DNA of 64,000 bases from assembly GCF_022682495.2 (NCBI RefSeq), contig NC_071392.1, positions 131,687,318-131,751,317 of the forward strand, in the 5' to 3' direction. Made by a program: the position numbers and the translations under genes. Below, in pieces: positions 22,651 through 33,600 of this stretch. The first letter of the stretch is position 1. Every line of letters begins with the position of its first letter. The stretch is from Desmodus rotundus (taxonomy: Eukaryota; Chordata; Mammalia; Chiroptera; Phyllostomidae). The notes under the pieces are model-generated. The model ran no database searches and was not told where the DNA came from. It worked only from the letters and a program-made list of their open reading frames with translations.

Positions 22651-24376
22651 ATTCACTTGCAGGTGCTGAGAGAATTTCCAAGGAATTGCCAATTCTTGCT
22701 TTCTTCCCCTTCCCCTTCTTGCTTCCTTTCTAACAGTTTTCCCATCACTAGATTACAAAACTCCTTTTACCTCTGGCAATTTTCCCCTGGGCTAGTAGTG
22801 TTCATTCTCTAACCCAATTAGTTCCAGATTCTCTCTTTCACTTTTATTTTCCCTATGTGCACTAACTGATTTGAGTGCATTTCCTGGTTAGTTGAATGAA
22901 AGAGTATTTTGAACTCCTAAACTTTTATTTACACATCTCCGAATAATGAAGATAATGTGACTGGAGAATTTCCCACACACAATCTAGCCTGGATGAACTC
23001 AAATATTTAAAAATTCTCCTCTGTACCTGGTAATCAAAGCAAAGGGATAACCACATTGTAGGGAAGGGCATTGTAGATGGAGAAGGTGCTCTGTGTGTTT
23101 GGTAAGATGCCAAGCTGAGAACAGGAGTAAATAAATGATATGACCAGGAAGCAAAAGTCTTCCAGTCTTGTTGGGTGAAATGGTACCTCTGTAGAAAGCA
23201 AGCCACCTATCTTGAGATGCTCTTGGTTATCTGGGAGGCTGTGGGCTAGGAGGTCACCCAAAGGTAGGGATGCACTTGAACACTATGGGTCCTCCCAGAC
23301 CAAGGAGTGGAGAAACCTATACAGAGGCCCCCTCCTCACCCCCCTAGACATCTGCAGCCAGGCTTCCTGATATGATCAAACGCCATGGAAACAGTCACTC
23401 AAACACCAGATTTCCAAGTGATCGTTTTATGAACAAGACCTTTTGTTTTCAGTCTCACCACAAATGCATCTCCTCCTCAGGGCTGTATCCATCAGCCATC
23501 CTAGCCAGCAGCTCTAGGAAGACACCAGGAGGAAGCCAGGAAGCCTGAGGAGGGAGGGTGGGTATGCCTGACACCTCTAGGCATCTTCTCTAAATTCGCA
23601 CTTTCCGTAGGGCTGTGGGTGAAGCCAGACTCTAAGGTAGTCAACACATTGGAGGCGAGGGAATGGGGGTATTAGGGCTCGGACCTCAGAGGTACGAGCC
23701 AGCTGATGCTCCCTGACGCCCAGGAGCCTCCTCCCAAGGTTGGCAAGAAACCTTGGGCAGCTTCACCCAGGGACAGTGCCAGCTGCCCCACTTCCTTCAG
23801 CCACAGCATTTGGCTTCGTCCAGCACGATCAAGGAGTGAAGTGCGCGCCAGGGCCAGAGGGGGGAGCCAGGATACCCCCAGTAGGCCAAGAGCCTCTGGG
23901 AAGTCCGATCCAGGTCCGGAGATTGGCGCGCAGGGGGATCCCCACAAGGGGGCGGAGGGAAGCCCAGGAGGCCTGAAGGAGGAGGCGAGGCAGATGTCTG
24001 GGTGCCCCCTCTTTGGGTAGAGGGCTGAAGAGACCCTGGATTTCTTTGAAAGTTTACGGTGAATACATATTCCTGGTCGCCGGTCTTCCCACGGCTAGCG
24101 TTTCGTGAGAGGGGACCTCCTTCGCCACCCCCCTTCCCCTGGCACGAAACGATTCAAGGCTTGCGCACGGGGCTTCCTTGTCAGCTCAGTCTCCTCCCCA
24201 CGCGCCCCCTTTGCGTGGTGCTGGCCAGCGCTGAGCTACGTCCCCGCACTGCCCCCCACCCGCGCCCGAGCCTCTGTGCGTTGCAGGGTGCTGAGAGTTG
24301 CGCCTCAGTGCTCCCGCCTCGTTTAGTGCTCCCCGCGCGCTCCGGTCCCTCTTGGCCTCCGCTCCCCGCGAGAACC

Positions 24377-24385
24377 ATGGAGTAG
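24377..24385 (+). CDS. Minimal two-codon upstream ORF (Met-Glu-stop)
   Basis: ATG GAG TAG in an optimal initiation context (A at -3, G at +4: gagaaccatgg). It lies 212 bases upstream of the main start at 24,598 in a different frame. If the transcript starts upstream of it, ribosomes would start here, stop at once and need to reinitiate, which usually lowers output from the main frame. It is real only if included in the 5' UTR, which is not known. Confidence 0.45.
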   Translation: ME

Positions 24386-24597
24386 GCGGGCGGCCCGGAG
24401 AAGCGCTACTGCAGCCGGCGAGGCCGAAGCCAGCTTGGGTGGCCTCGCCAGCCGGCGGAGCTGGCCAGCGGCAGGGCCTCCTCCCGCCGGTCAGTCCCTG
24501 CTCCTCCTTCTCCTCTCGGCCGCCCCCGCCTCCGCCTCCCGGCCATCCCCGCCGCGACGCCGCCCGAGGCCGAGCGCAGATGCCGAGCGTGGGAGCC

Positions 24598-25045
24598 ATG
24601 GCGCTCGACGAAGAGAGGGACCCCGAGTGCCGGAAGGCAGCGGCGCGGGCCCGAGGCGAGGAAGAGGAGGAGGAGGAGGAGGAGGCTGGAGAGGAGGGAC
24701 TGAGCGATAGCGACGAAGAGGACCAAGACCAGAAGAGGACGGGCAGCGGCGAAGAAGAGGAAAAGGAGGCTACAGCAGCGGCAGAGCCGGAGCGCAGCGA
24801 GGACGCGCGAATGCAGAGCACAGGGCTGCCTCCTGCCTGTGTCCCCGCCGCTGTCGTCCGCGACCGGAGCGGCCGCCGCCCGCGGAGGTCGCTGCCTTGC
24901 CTCCCAAGGATGCCGTCGTCTCCAGAGGAGGAGGACAGAGAGCGTCGCCGGAGTCGCCGGAGAGACCTTCTGCTAAGCCAGCTCTGCTTCCTGGCTTTGG
25001 TGGCGCTGCTGCTCTGGTCCCTGTCGAGCATGCAAGAACATAATG
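24598..25045 (+). CDS. First coding exon of an unrecognised single-pass membrane protein
   Basis: 149 codons plus one base, ending at a consensus donor (G|GTGAGT at 25,045/25,046), so the intron is phase 1. The start ATG at 24,598 has a strong context (G at -3, G at +4); an in-frame ATG at 24,580 is weaker and would add six residues. The frame is open further upstream but without another ATG. Residues about 20-66 are very acidic (a nine-glutamate run, LSDSDEEDQDQ, GEEEEKE); residues 88-99 and 114-123 are basic (RERRRSRRRD); residues about 124-141 (LLLSQLCFLALVALLLW) form one membrane segment. A long N-terminal region before a single membrane segment, with basic residues on its N-terminal side, suggests type II topology with the acidic part in the cytosol and the remainder, encoded by later exons outside the window, in the lumen or outside the cell. 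I do not recognise the gene. Glycosyltransferase-like and other type II proteins share this layout, but nothing here identifies one. Confidence 0.8.
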
Positions 25046-25051
25046 GTGAGT
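25046..25051 (+). other. Splice donor of intron 1
   Basis: GTGAGT directly after AATG matches the consensus donor. The reading frame stays open past it to about 25,188, but the composition changes and no further coding signal is seen. From here to the end of the window the sequence reads as intron 1; no acceptor plus exon could be supported. Confidence 0.75.
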
Positions 25052-26261
25052 GCTCACTGCCTACCCTGAGCGGACGCTGGGGCTCTGGAAGCTCGGGGGT
25101 CCCTGGGCTGGGCACGGGGCGAGCAGACTGGGCAGGCGGGGGTGCTGGGCATGAAGACTCCCACTGCCCCTTCGAGGGGCTCTGGTAGAGGGTCCCTGAA
25201 GGCGAGGACTGCTCACAGAGAAGTAGCTAGCACCCTGGGGTGCCAGATTGGCTCCCAGGAACCCTTACCTGTGTCTTATGTTGGGGGCGGTGGGAACTGT
25301 TGCCCCAAGCAAGTCCCCTAATAAAGTTGACCTGGTAAGATTCCGTACCTGTGCAGGTAACCACCTGTATACTCTCTGGGTTGACTGAACAGATAGTTCC
25401 CAACTGTTCTCCATATGGAACAGGCAGGGTGGACCAGGTAGAAAGCTCCATAACCATCTTTCCAGAACAGATGCTGGAAACTTCGATAGGAAGAAAGTGC
25501 TGGCCACCTGGCCACGATTTAGGAATGAACTTGTTCTCTTAAACTAACCAGTCATTGAGAGGAATGATCCTTTTTGTGGACTTGCAGTTCTGGAAGAAAT
25601 GGTTTGAACTGAGCTGCTCCTCACTCTACATTCTGCTTTCATGGTGCCCTGCAGTGGGTCCACCCTCTCACACAAACTTTTGTTGTATCCTTGTCCTCGG
25701 CCTTCCTTGAGCTGAAATAGATCTTGTGGAGAAATGTGCTCAGAACAGTTGTGCACCGAAAAACAATTTGGACCCTGAGGTGCTGCTGTCTAAAAAACAG
25801 AGGAAAGCCTTGAAGAATAACTGTTGTAAAATGGTTTTATATCTCAGCCGTTCAAGTGACATGGTTCCTGGGAAAATAGTCATATAAATAATTGTGAGAA
25901 AAAGCAGGTACAAATATGTGTTTTGGTATTAAGATAGATGTAGCTTTAATACAAGGTGTTATAAAGTGCAACATAAAGGTATTTGGATAGTGACTGTAAA
26001 TATTTTTAAAAGTTCATCAATTAAGGGATCTTCCCCAAATTGGTTGGTCTCATGCTTTGTGGGGAAAGCAGATGGTATGTCTTGGTTCAGGTCTTAGCAG
26101 ACCTGTTGACAGACTTCATCATATATGGTAATATGAGAGTCTGTTCTGGTTTTCAGTGAAGCTGTAAAGACTCCATGGCTCTTACCATTGCCCCTGAATC
26201 CCAGATTGTCTGGTGATGGGAACTGACATGAGAAAGGGGACTGTGCTGGGTGAGGGAGGTG

Positions 26262-26338
26262 GACCTCTCTCCAAAGGCAGAGTCAGACCTGCCTTTGGAG
26301 AGAGGTCATGAAAATTCTCACCAACAGAATTTTCATGA
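26262..26338 (+). repeat. Two overlapping perfect inverted repeats (double hairpin)
   Basis: First hairpin: 19-bp perfect arms, GACCTCTCTCCAAAGGCAG at 26,262-26,280 and its reverse complement at 26,289-26,307, with an 8-base loop. Second: 13-bp perfect arms, TCATGAAAATTCT at 26,306-26,318 and its reverse complement at 26,326-26,338, with a 7-base loop. The second starts inside the last two bases of the first. No transposon terminal feature or target duplication is visible. Confidence 0.9.
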
Positions 26339-27164
26339 ACCCCCTTTCAATCTGTGTGTTGAAAGCCAGTCTGTATTTGATGCCTCCTTTGGAAAGGGCC
26401 ATTCCAAGTCAGTTACATGCTGGCCATTTTTCTTGCATGTTGGGGCTATGAGAGTCATGCAATTCCCACCACTTTCCAGGATAGAAAAAGACATCTTTCT
26501 GGATGGAGAAAGTGACCCATACAATTAAGTCCATCAGTGGCATGGGACTGCCTGGGCCTGGAGAAAGCTGGAATGTTCTGGAGGGGGGAGTGTCAAAACA
26601 CTCTGCAAACTGGAAACCTGGTGACTAGAATGCCATTTTGAAATAGTTTCCTTAGCAGTGACATTTCTGTTCAGGTGCCAATGACTCATTTAGTTCCATA
26701 GCACAGCCCTTTCCCCCATTCCTTCTCATCATCTCTCTCTCTTCTTACCATTCATATTCTCTTTCCCTCCCTCCACTCCCTCTCATAAATGTCGGGCTTA
26801 AGAAGATCCTCACCCCAGCACCTGAAGATAACAGTGAAAAGCCAAGTGTTAAGGGGATGCCATCCAACCTCCATTTATTTCCCCCAAATGGTATGCTAGT
26901 CACTCTATGTCAAATCACTCTTTCTTATATTATATGGTGATAATTTTATTAAATGATGAACAGCAATGTTTTACAGAAAAGTACAGGTTTTTAAAGATAA
27001 TTTTAAAGATATTAATGTGTTTGAATCTGCAAACACATTATTTTGCTTGGGAGGTTGTCATTCAGCATATTTAAGTATTTGAATTATGACTATTACTCTG
27101 GAAACTTGGGGCTACTCTACTTAAGGGTCCCTTCAGTATGGATAAAATGTTTGGAATTTAGCCT

Positions 27165-27275
27165 TGTTTTAAAGACGCTGGGACTTAGAGAGGCTAAGCA
27201 ATTTGCTTAAGGTCACACAGCAATTGATGAATAGAGGATGAAACCAGTCAGTGTTGACCTGGCTCTTTGATCTCA
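27165..27275 (+). mobile_element. MIR fragment
   Basis: 'gctaagcaatttgcttaaggtcacacagca' (27,194-27,223) is the conserved MIR core. Confidence 0.85.
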
Positions 27276-28189
27276 CCTCTGTTCCCTGGTATTCATACCA
27301 CCATCTGGGTGCAGCTTTGTAATATTTATATAACAACATAGAGGGTAACTTCGTAAGGATCAAAGGTAATATTTTTGTTTATTCACCTTGAAAGCCATGG
27401 AGTGATTAAGCGTAACTTCTCAGAACTCTTTTTCTAACGCATATTAACTTTTTTTTTAAAATAAAAAAGACGGTTCTTTTACTAAACCAAAATAAAAGTG
27501 TGTGGCGGTTATGTTACATAATGTTGTATAATATTTCTAATCATATGGAATCTGAGATCCCTTTCTTGACTTTTAACAAAACTCAGTATAGATTCATTTC
27601 TGCTGAGATGGAGCAGGAGCATTGTAAAACATAGGTTGAAAGGGTTAGCGTTGGAATCCAGAAAAATGTTAATTCTTACAACAAAGGAATACTAGTAACT
27701 GGAATTTGGTAGGCTCTTAAAAGGTAATCGTTGTGCTAACTACACTTTACAAGAATTGCTTTCTTTAATCCACAAACACTCTTTGCAGATGTTTGGGCCT
27801 TCAGCAGTGGAGAAAGAGCCCTGAGTGTCCTATTTAGTTGTTGTCGATGAAGATCTCATTTTTGATCTCTGTTTTCAAAGCCAGTTGAAGTAACTTGTCA
27901 GGTTTGCTAACAAGTGTTTTCTTTTCTTTTTTCTTTTCTTCTTTCTTTCTGCAGTGAGGATGGATTACTTTTGTATGTTTTGATTGCTTTAAAAGTGTTT
28001 AATTATTGTTTGAAGTAAGGAACCTGGTCATCTTTTTTCCAGAAGTTGTGTGGATAAAGCCCAGGAATTCTAACTCCAGTAGTAACCATTTCCTGAAGAA
28101 GGTTCTGCAGAGGTGAACAGTGAATAAATTATGTATGTGTGTATATATATGTACTTTTATGCACACCTACTTTAAGATACTTCTGTCCC

Positions 28190-28640
28190 AGTTCTAATGC
28201 TGCATAAGAAACTACCCTAAACGTAGTGGTATGAAATAGTTATTTTATTTTTTTCCTCATGGATACTTTGCCTCAGGAATTTAGAGAGAGCATAGTGAGG
28301 GGTGGCTTTTCTCTGATGCATTATGCTTCAGCTGAAAAGATTGAAAGGCTAGGTGACTTGACAGCTGGATCTGCAGTCATCTGGTGACATCACTCCCATT
28401 TCTGGGATTGATGCCAGTTGTTGGCTGGACCCTCAGCTGGGATGTCAACCAGAACACCTGCATGTGGCCTGCCCATGTGCCTTGGTTTGAACTTCCTCAG
28501 AGCATGGCAGCTGTGTTCCAAGAGAATAAGGTAGAACTGCATGGCATTTTTATGTCTTAGCCTCAGAAGTCACATGGTATCACTTTCCTGTTGGTCAAGG
28601 CAGTGAGTGTCAGTCCAGGTTCAAGGAAATAGATGCCATC
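28190..28640 (-). mobile_element. Ancient LTR-like or MER-type repeat (tentative)
   Basis: Begins with 'gctgcataagaaactaccctaaa' (28,199-28,221), a motif seen at the edge of several ancient medium-reiteration repeats, followed by a long diverged body ('ctgggattgatgccagttgttggctgg'). The family is uncertain. Confidence 0.45.
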
Positions 28641-29099
28641 ATTTATTCAGTGGAGGCATGTCAGGGTACATTGCAAGGACAGCACATGTGATGGGACATA
28701 CTGGTGTGACTGTCTTTGGAAAATCAAGCATTCAAAGGGATAATAAATTAGGAGTAATTGTAGATATTTCCCAAGGTAATAAGTGGTGAATAATAAATGT
28801 ACTTCTGCCCTTTTCTCTTGGAATGTATGTGTGTATGTAGTTTTTGGAATACTTTGTAATCATGAAAAATTGCTACTCATCTAACTAGGATGGGGTCCAG
28901 AGGTGAAAAGAGGGCTGCAGTGGAGTTTTATTGCAAATGTGAGTTGCAGATCTGAGAGCCCATCTTTAGCTTTGTAGTGTCCCCTTCTCAGCAGACCATG
29001 ACCACAGCCTTTCAGTGCCTCCTGTGGCTTACAGGGAGGTATTGCAGATTCTCCAGCCTTATTTCTCCTTTCCACGATTCAACACTCTGACCTTTCTTC

Positions 29100-29430
29100 T
29101 GCTTCTCAAGTGACACTTCTTCTGTCCTCAGACCTCTAGCACAGGCTGGTCTCACTGTTACCACTGCACCTATTTAATCCTTCGTCCTTGACTTCTTGGC
29201 CCAAGATCTTCCTAACTAGACTAGGACCCCATTTTTCTCTCTGAGCAGACTATTTTTCCTTCATACCTTTATCACAGTTGGCCATTATGTATTTCTTTTG
29301 TTGTGATTTGCGTTACATTTCTTCTTCACCAGATTCTAAGCTCAGGAGGTCAGGGACCCTCTGAACTTTTCCATCTTTGTCACCTCTGTCACCCAGCCAA
29401 TAGTAGCTGCTCAGAAGCCATTTGTTAAGT
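29100..29430 (+). mobile_element. L2 LINE 3' end
   Basis: 'ccagattctaagctcaggaggtcaggga' (29,330-29,357) and 'agtagctgctcagaagccatttgttaag' (29,402-29,429) match the conserved 3' end of mammal-wide L2 elements. Confidence 0.75.
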
Positions 29431-29534
29431 AAAGAAGTTCTTTTGATTTTCAATCTACAGCACCTGTGATAAAACTACTGTGTGTTCGGAGCCCACTGGC
29501 TGGAATGTACTTATTTTCATGATTTATAATTCTG

Positions 29535-29690
29535 TTCCCAATCCAGCAAAATCAGTGTTGTTACTCATTTTTCTTAGGCTAACACTGAGTTGCAGAAAGG
29601 TAAGTGCCTTTACCAGTATCACTTCATTAAATGGCAAGATTTGAATCCAAGCCCACCTTCATTAGAGCTGCATTCCATTGTATTCCCTAG
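29535..29690 (+). mobile_element. MIR fragment
   Basis: Diverged MIR: 'gcagaaaggtaagtgccttta' region (29,592-29,612) then 'ggcaagatttgaatccaagccc' (29,634-29,655), which is the right-hand part of the MIR consensus. Confidence 0.65.
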
Positions 29691-30124
29691 CCTGGCTTAG
29701 GAGGACATGAAAAGAAAATGGAAATCATGCTGCCTTTTTTCAGTCAACAGGAGAGGAATAACAGAAGGTTGCTTTCATAGAAGCAGTATTTTAGAAACAT
29801 TGCTTTTCAACCTTTTTTATTTTCTGCCTAAATGTATATATAGATGTGTCTCCTTCCTCCTGGTTTTTCTTAGCTGCTCATCAACCCAGATTTTTCTCAG
29901 AGATTTCCTCCACTTTTTGAAAGCGTACAATCCTGTGGGAAGATATTTGTTTTACCCCGAAGGGCTGGCAAAGCCGAAAGAATTGCAAAACCAGCCATTT
30001 GCTGAGAATTCCAAGGCCTGGTGGAAGTTGGCTGATGGGACTGGATTTTGGCAACTATATTTTTCTTTAAGGAGATTTCTTTTCCTTGAGCAACATAATT
30101 GTTTTGGAGGGGAGAAATAATGGT

Positions 30125-30215
30125 ACACAGATATCTATAATGGGGAAACTGAGGTATGGGTAGTTAAGAAAACATCCCTGAAGTCATGTAGCAAATGGGT
30201 GATTCTGCTGGAAAG
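30125..30215 (+). mobile_element. MIR fragment
   Basis: 'ggggaaactgaggtatgggtag' (30,141-30,162) followed by 'gtcatgtagcaaatgggtga' (30,184-30,203) is the MIR core in diverged form. Confidence 0.65.
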
Positions 30216-30691
30216 GTAATTCTAGTTTTTCTGGCCCTGGCCTTTTCCTGCCTTCAATTCCTTTAGAACTTGTTTGGCAGTGATTTTTATCGTTTGCAGT
30301 TGTTTCAAATGTGTTATTTTCTGTAGGATTTAGATTTTGAAGTATTAAGGATTCAAGTGGAAGTAGGGGTTTTTTTTTGTTTGATTTTTTTAATGTAAAT
30401 TAAAACAAATTTTATGTTATTCAATTACAGTTGTATGCCTTTTCTCCCCATGCTCCACCCCACCCCAGCCAAACTCACCTCCCTCCCCCACCTCCACCCT
30501 CCCCCTTGATTTTGTCCCTGTGTCCTTTATTGTAGTACCTGTAATCCCTTCCCCCCACTGTCCCCTTCCCACTCCCCCCTGGCTATTGTTAGATTGTTCT
30601 TAACTTCAATGTCTCTGGCTATATTTTGTTTGCTTTTTTCTTTTGTTGATTATGTTCCAGTTAAAGGTGAGATCATATGGTATTTGTCCCT

Positions 30692-33600
30692 TTACACCTG
30701 GCTTATTTCACTTAGCATAATGCTCTCCAGTTCCATCCATGCTGTTGCAAAGGATATAAGCTCCTTCTTTCTCTCTGCTGCATAGAATTCCATTGTGTAA
30801 ATATACCATAGTTTTTGGATCCACTCGTTTGCTGATGGGCACTTAGGTTGCTTCCAGTACTTGGCTATTGTAAATTGTGCTGCTATGAACATTGGGGTGC
30901 ATAGGTTGTTTTGCATTGGTGTTTCAGGGTTCTAAGGGTATAATCCCAGCAGTGGAATTGCTGGGTTAAAGGGCAGTTCCATTTTTAGTTTTCTGAGGAA
31001 ATTCCATACAGTCTTCCATACTGTTTCTGATTGCTGGGGCTAGGACTTCCAATACTATGTTGAATAGGAGTGGTGAGAGAGGGCATCCTTGTCTTGTTCC
31101 TGATCTCAGTGGGAAAGCTCTAAGTTCTTGTCCCTTGAGTATGATGTTGGCTGTAGGTCTCTCATATATGGTCTTTATGATGTTGAGGAATGCTCCCTAT
31201 TCCTACTTTGCTGAGGGTTTTTATCATAAATGGGTGCTGTATCTTATCAAATGCTTTTTCCACATCTATTGATATTATCATGTGATTTTTGTCTTTGCTG
31301 TTGTTTATGTGATGTATTATGTGTATTGATTTGCGAACATTTTAACATCCTTGTATCCCTGGGATGAATCCCACTTGGTCATGGTGTATGATCTGTTTAA
31401 TGTGTTGCTGGATGTGTTCCATAGTGGCCTAACTAGTCTGCATTCCCACGAAAAATGTACTAGGGTTCCATTTTCTTCGCATCCTCTCCAACATTTGTTT
31501 GTTGATTTGATTATGTTGGCCACTCTGACTGGTATGAGATGGTACCTCATTGTGGTTTTAATTTGCATCTCTCTGATGGCTAGTGATGCTGAGCATCTTT
31601 TCATGTCTCTGGGCCCTCTGTATGTCTTCCTTGGAGAAGTGTCTGTTCAAGTCCTTTGCCCATTTTTAATTGGGTTGTTTGTCTTCCTGGAGTGGAGTCG
31701 TGTGAGTTCTTTATATATTTTGGAGATTAGGCCCTTGTCTGACGTACCATTGGCAAATACGTTTTCCCATACTGTTGGTTCTCTTTTTATTTTAATGCTG
31801 TTTTCTTTAGCTATGCTTTTTATTTTGATAAGGTCCCATTTGTTTATTCTTTTTGTTATGTCCCTTGCTTTAGGGGACATGTCTGTGAGGATGTTGCTGT
31901 GTGGAAAGTGAGATTTTCCTGCCCATGTTTTCCTCTAGGACTTTTGTGGAGTTCTGACTTATATTTAAGTCTTTTATCCACCTTAAATTAATTTTTGTGT
32001 ATGGTGTAACTTGCTGATCGAGTTTCATTTATTTTGCACGTAGCTGTCTAGATCTCTCAAACCATTTGTTGAAGAGGCTATTTTTGCTCCATTTTATGCT
32101 CCTGCCTCCTTTGTCAAATGTTAACGTACTGTAAAGGTTTGGGCTTATTTCTGGACTCTGTGTTCTGTTCCATTGGTCTATATGCCTGTTTTTATACAAC
32201 TACCAGGATGTTTTGATTACAGTGGCCTTATAATACAGTTTGATGTCAGGTATTGTGATCCCACCTACTTTGTTCTTTTTTCTCAAAATTGCTGCAGCTA
32301 TTCGGGGTCATTTATGGTTCCATATAAATTTCTGGAATGTTTGTTCTATATCTGTGAAATATGTCATGGGTAGTTTAATAGAGATTGCTTTGATCTATAA
32401 ATCGCTTTGGGTAGTATGGCCATTTTGATGATGTGAATTCTTCCAATCCAAGAGCATGGTACATGCTTCCATTTGTTTGAGTCTTCCTTAATTTCTTTCT
32501 TCAGTGTTGTGTAGTTTTCTGAGTACAGGTCTTTTATCTCTTTGGTTAGGTTTATTCCTAGGTACTTGATTTTTCTTGTTGCTATATCAAATGGGATTTT
32601 TTCCCCTGATTTCTGTTTCTGATATTTCTTTGTTGGTGTACATGAATGCCTTTGATTTCTGAGTATTGACTTTGTATCCAGCTGTTTTGCCAAATTCATT
32701 TATTAAGTCAAGTAGTTCTTTGGTGGAGTCTATAGGATTTTCCATGTACACTATGATGTCACCTGCAAACAGTGACAGTTTCATTTCCTCCTTTCCAATT
32801 TGGATGCCTTTTATTGCTTTTTCTTGTCTGATTGCTGTGGCTAAGACTTCCAATACTGTGTTGAATAGGAGTGTTGAGAGCGGGCATCCTTGTCTTGTTC
32901 CTGATCTTAGTGGGAAAGCTCTAAGTTTTTGTCCATTGAGTATGATGTTGGCTGTAGGTCTCTCATATATGCTCTTTATGATGTTGAGGAATGCTCCCTC
33001 TATTCCTACTTTGCTGAGTGTTTTTATCAGAAATGGGTGCTGTATCTTATCAAATGCTTTTTCCGATTCTATTGATATGATCATGTGATTTTTGTCTTGG
33101 CTGTTGTTGATGTGATGTATTATGTTTATTGATTTGCGAATTTGTACCATCCTTGCATCCCTGGGATGAATCCCACTTGGTTATGGTGTATGATCTGTTT
33201 AATGTGTTGCTGGATGCAGTTTGCCAATATTGTGTTGAGAATTTTAGCGTCTATGTTCATCAGTGATATTGGCCTGAAGTTTTTTTCTTTATGTGTCTTT
33301 ATCTAGTTTTGGGATTAGGATGATGCTGGCTTCATAAAAAGAGTTTGGGATTCTTCCATCATTTTGGATTTTTTCAAATAGTCTGTGAAGCATAGGGGTT
33401 AGCTCTTCCTTAAAGGCTTTGCAGAATTCTCCTGTGAACCATCTGGTCCAGGACTTTTGTGTGTTGGGAGTGTTTTGATTACTGCTTCAATTTCGTCTGC
33501 TGTTCTGGGTCTGTTCAGGCTTTCTGCTTCTTCTTTATTCAATTTTGGAAGATTATATTTTTATAGAAATGTGTCCATTTCACCTAGGTTTTCACATTTG

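Larger units (their letters stand above)
19916..23649. other. Gene-free upstream region of the CpG-island promoter
   Basis: Largely single-copy sequence with short chance open frames on both strands. It holds a 23-bp palindrome (21,258-21,280) and a pyrimidine-rich CT tract (about 22,558-22,650). I see no exon with splice signals and coding character. Enhancers may be present but cannot be called from sequence alone. Confidence 0.4.
23650..25200 (+). promoter_or_regulatory. CpG island promoter and 5' UTR
   Basis: GC-rich, CpG-dense block, densest from about 24,060 to 25,000, in an otherwise CpG-poor window. It has GC-box-like stretches and no TATA box at a convincing place, as expected for a dispersed CpG-island promoter. 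The transcription start cannot be fixed; somewhere around 24,100-24,400 is likely, giving a GC-rich 5' UTR up to 24,597. The antisense strand of the island is also open in one frame (24,186-25,115), which is a common side effect of high GC. Confidence 0.85.
25052..30372. other. Proximal part of intron 1
   Basis: Mostly single-copy intronic sequence with scattered ancient repeats listed separately (MIR, L2, an LTR-like piece) and a pair of hairpins at 26,262-26,338. A T/C-rich tract lies at 27,918-27,950. No exon seen. Confidence 0.55.

Noticed and set aside
24298..24579. Upstream in-frame extension of the first exon
   Set aside because: The frame is open but has no ATG before 24,580, and the proline- and alanine-rich translation looks like translated 5' UTR.
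24186..25115. 309-codon open frame on the minus strand of the CpG island
   Set aside because: It is rich in serine and arginine from GC-rich antisense of the real exon and has no recognisable domain. High GC makes all frames open.
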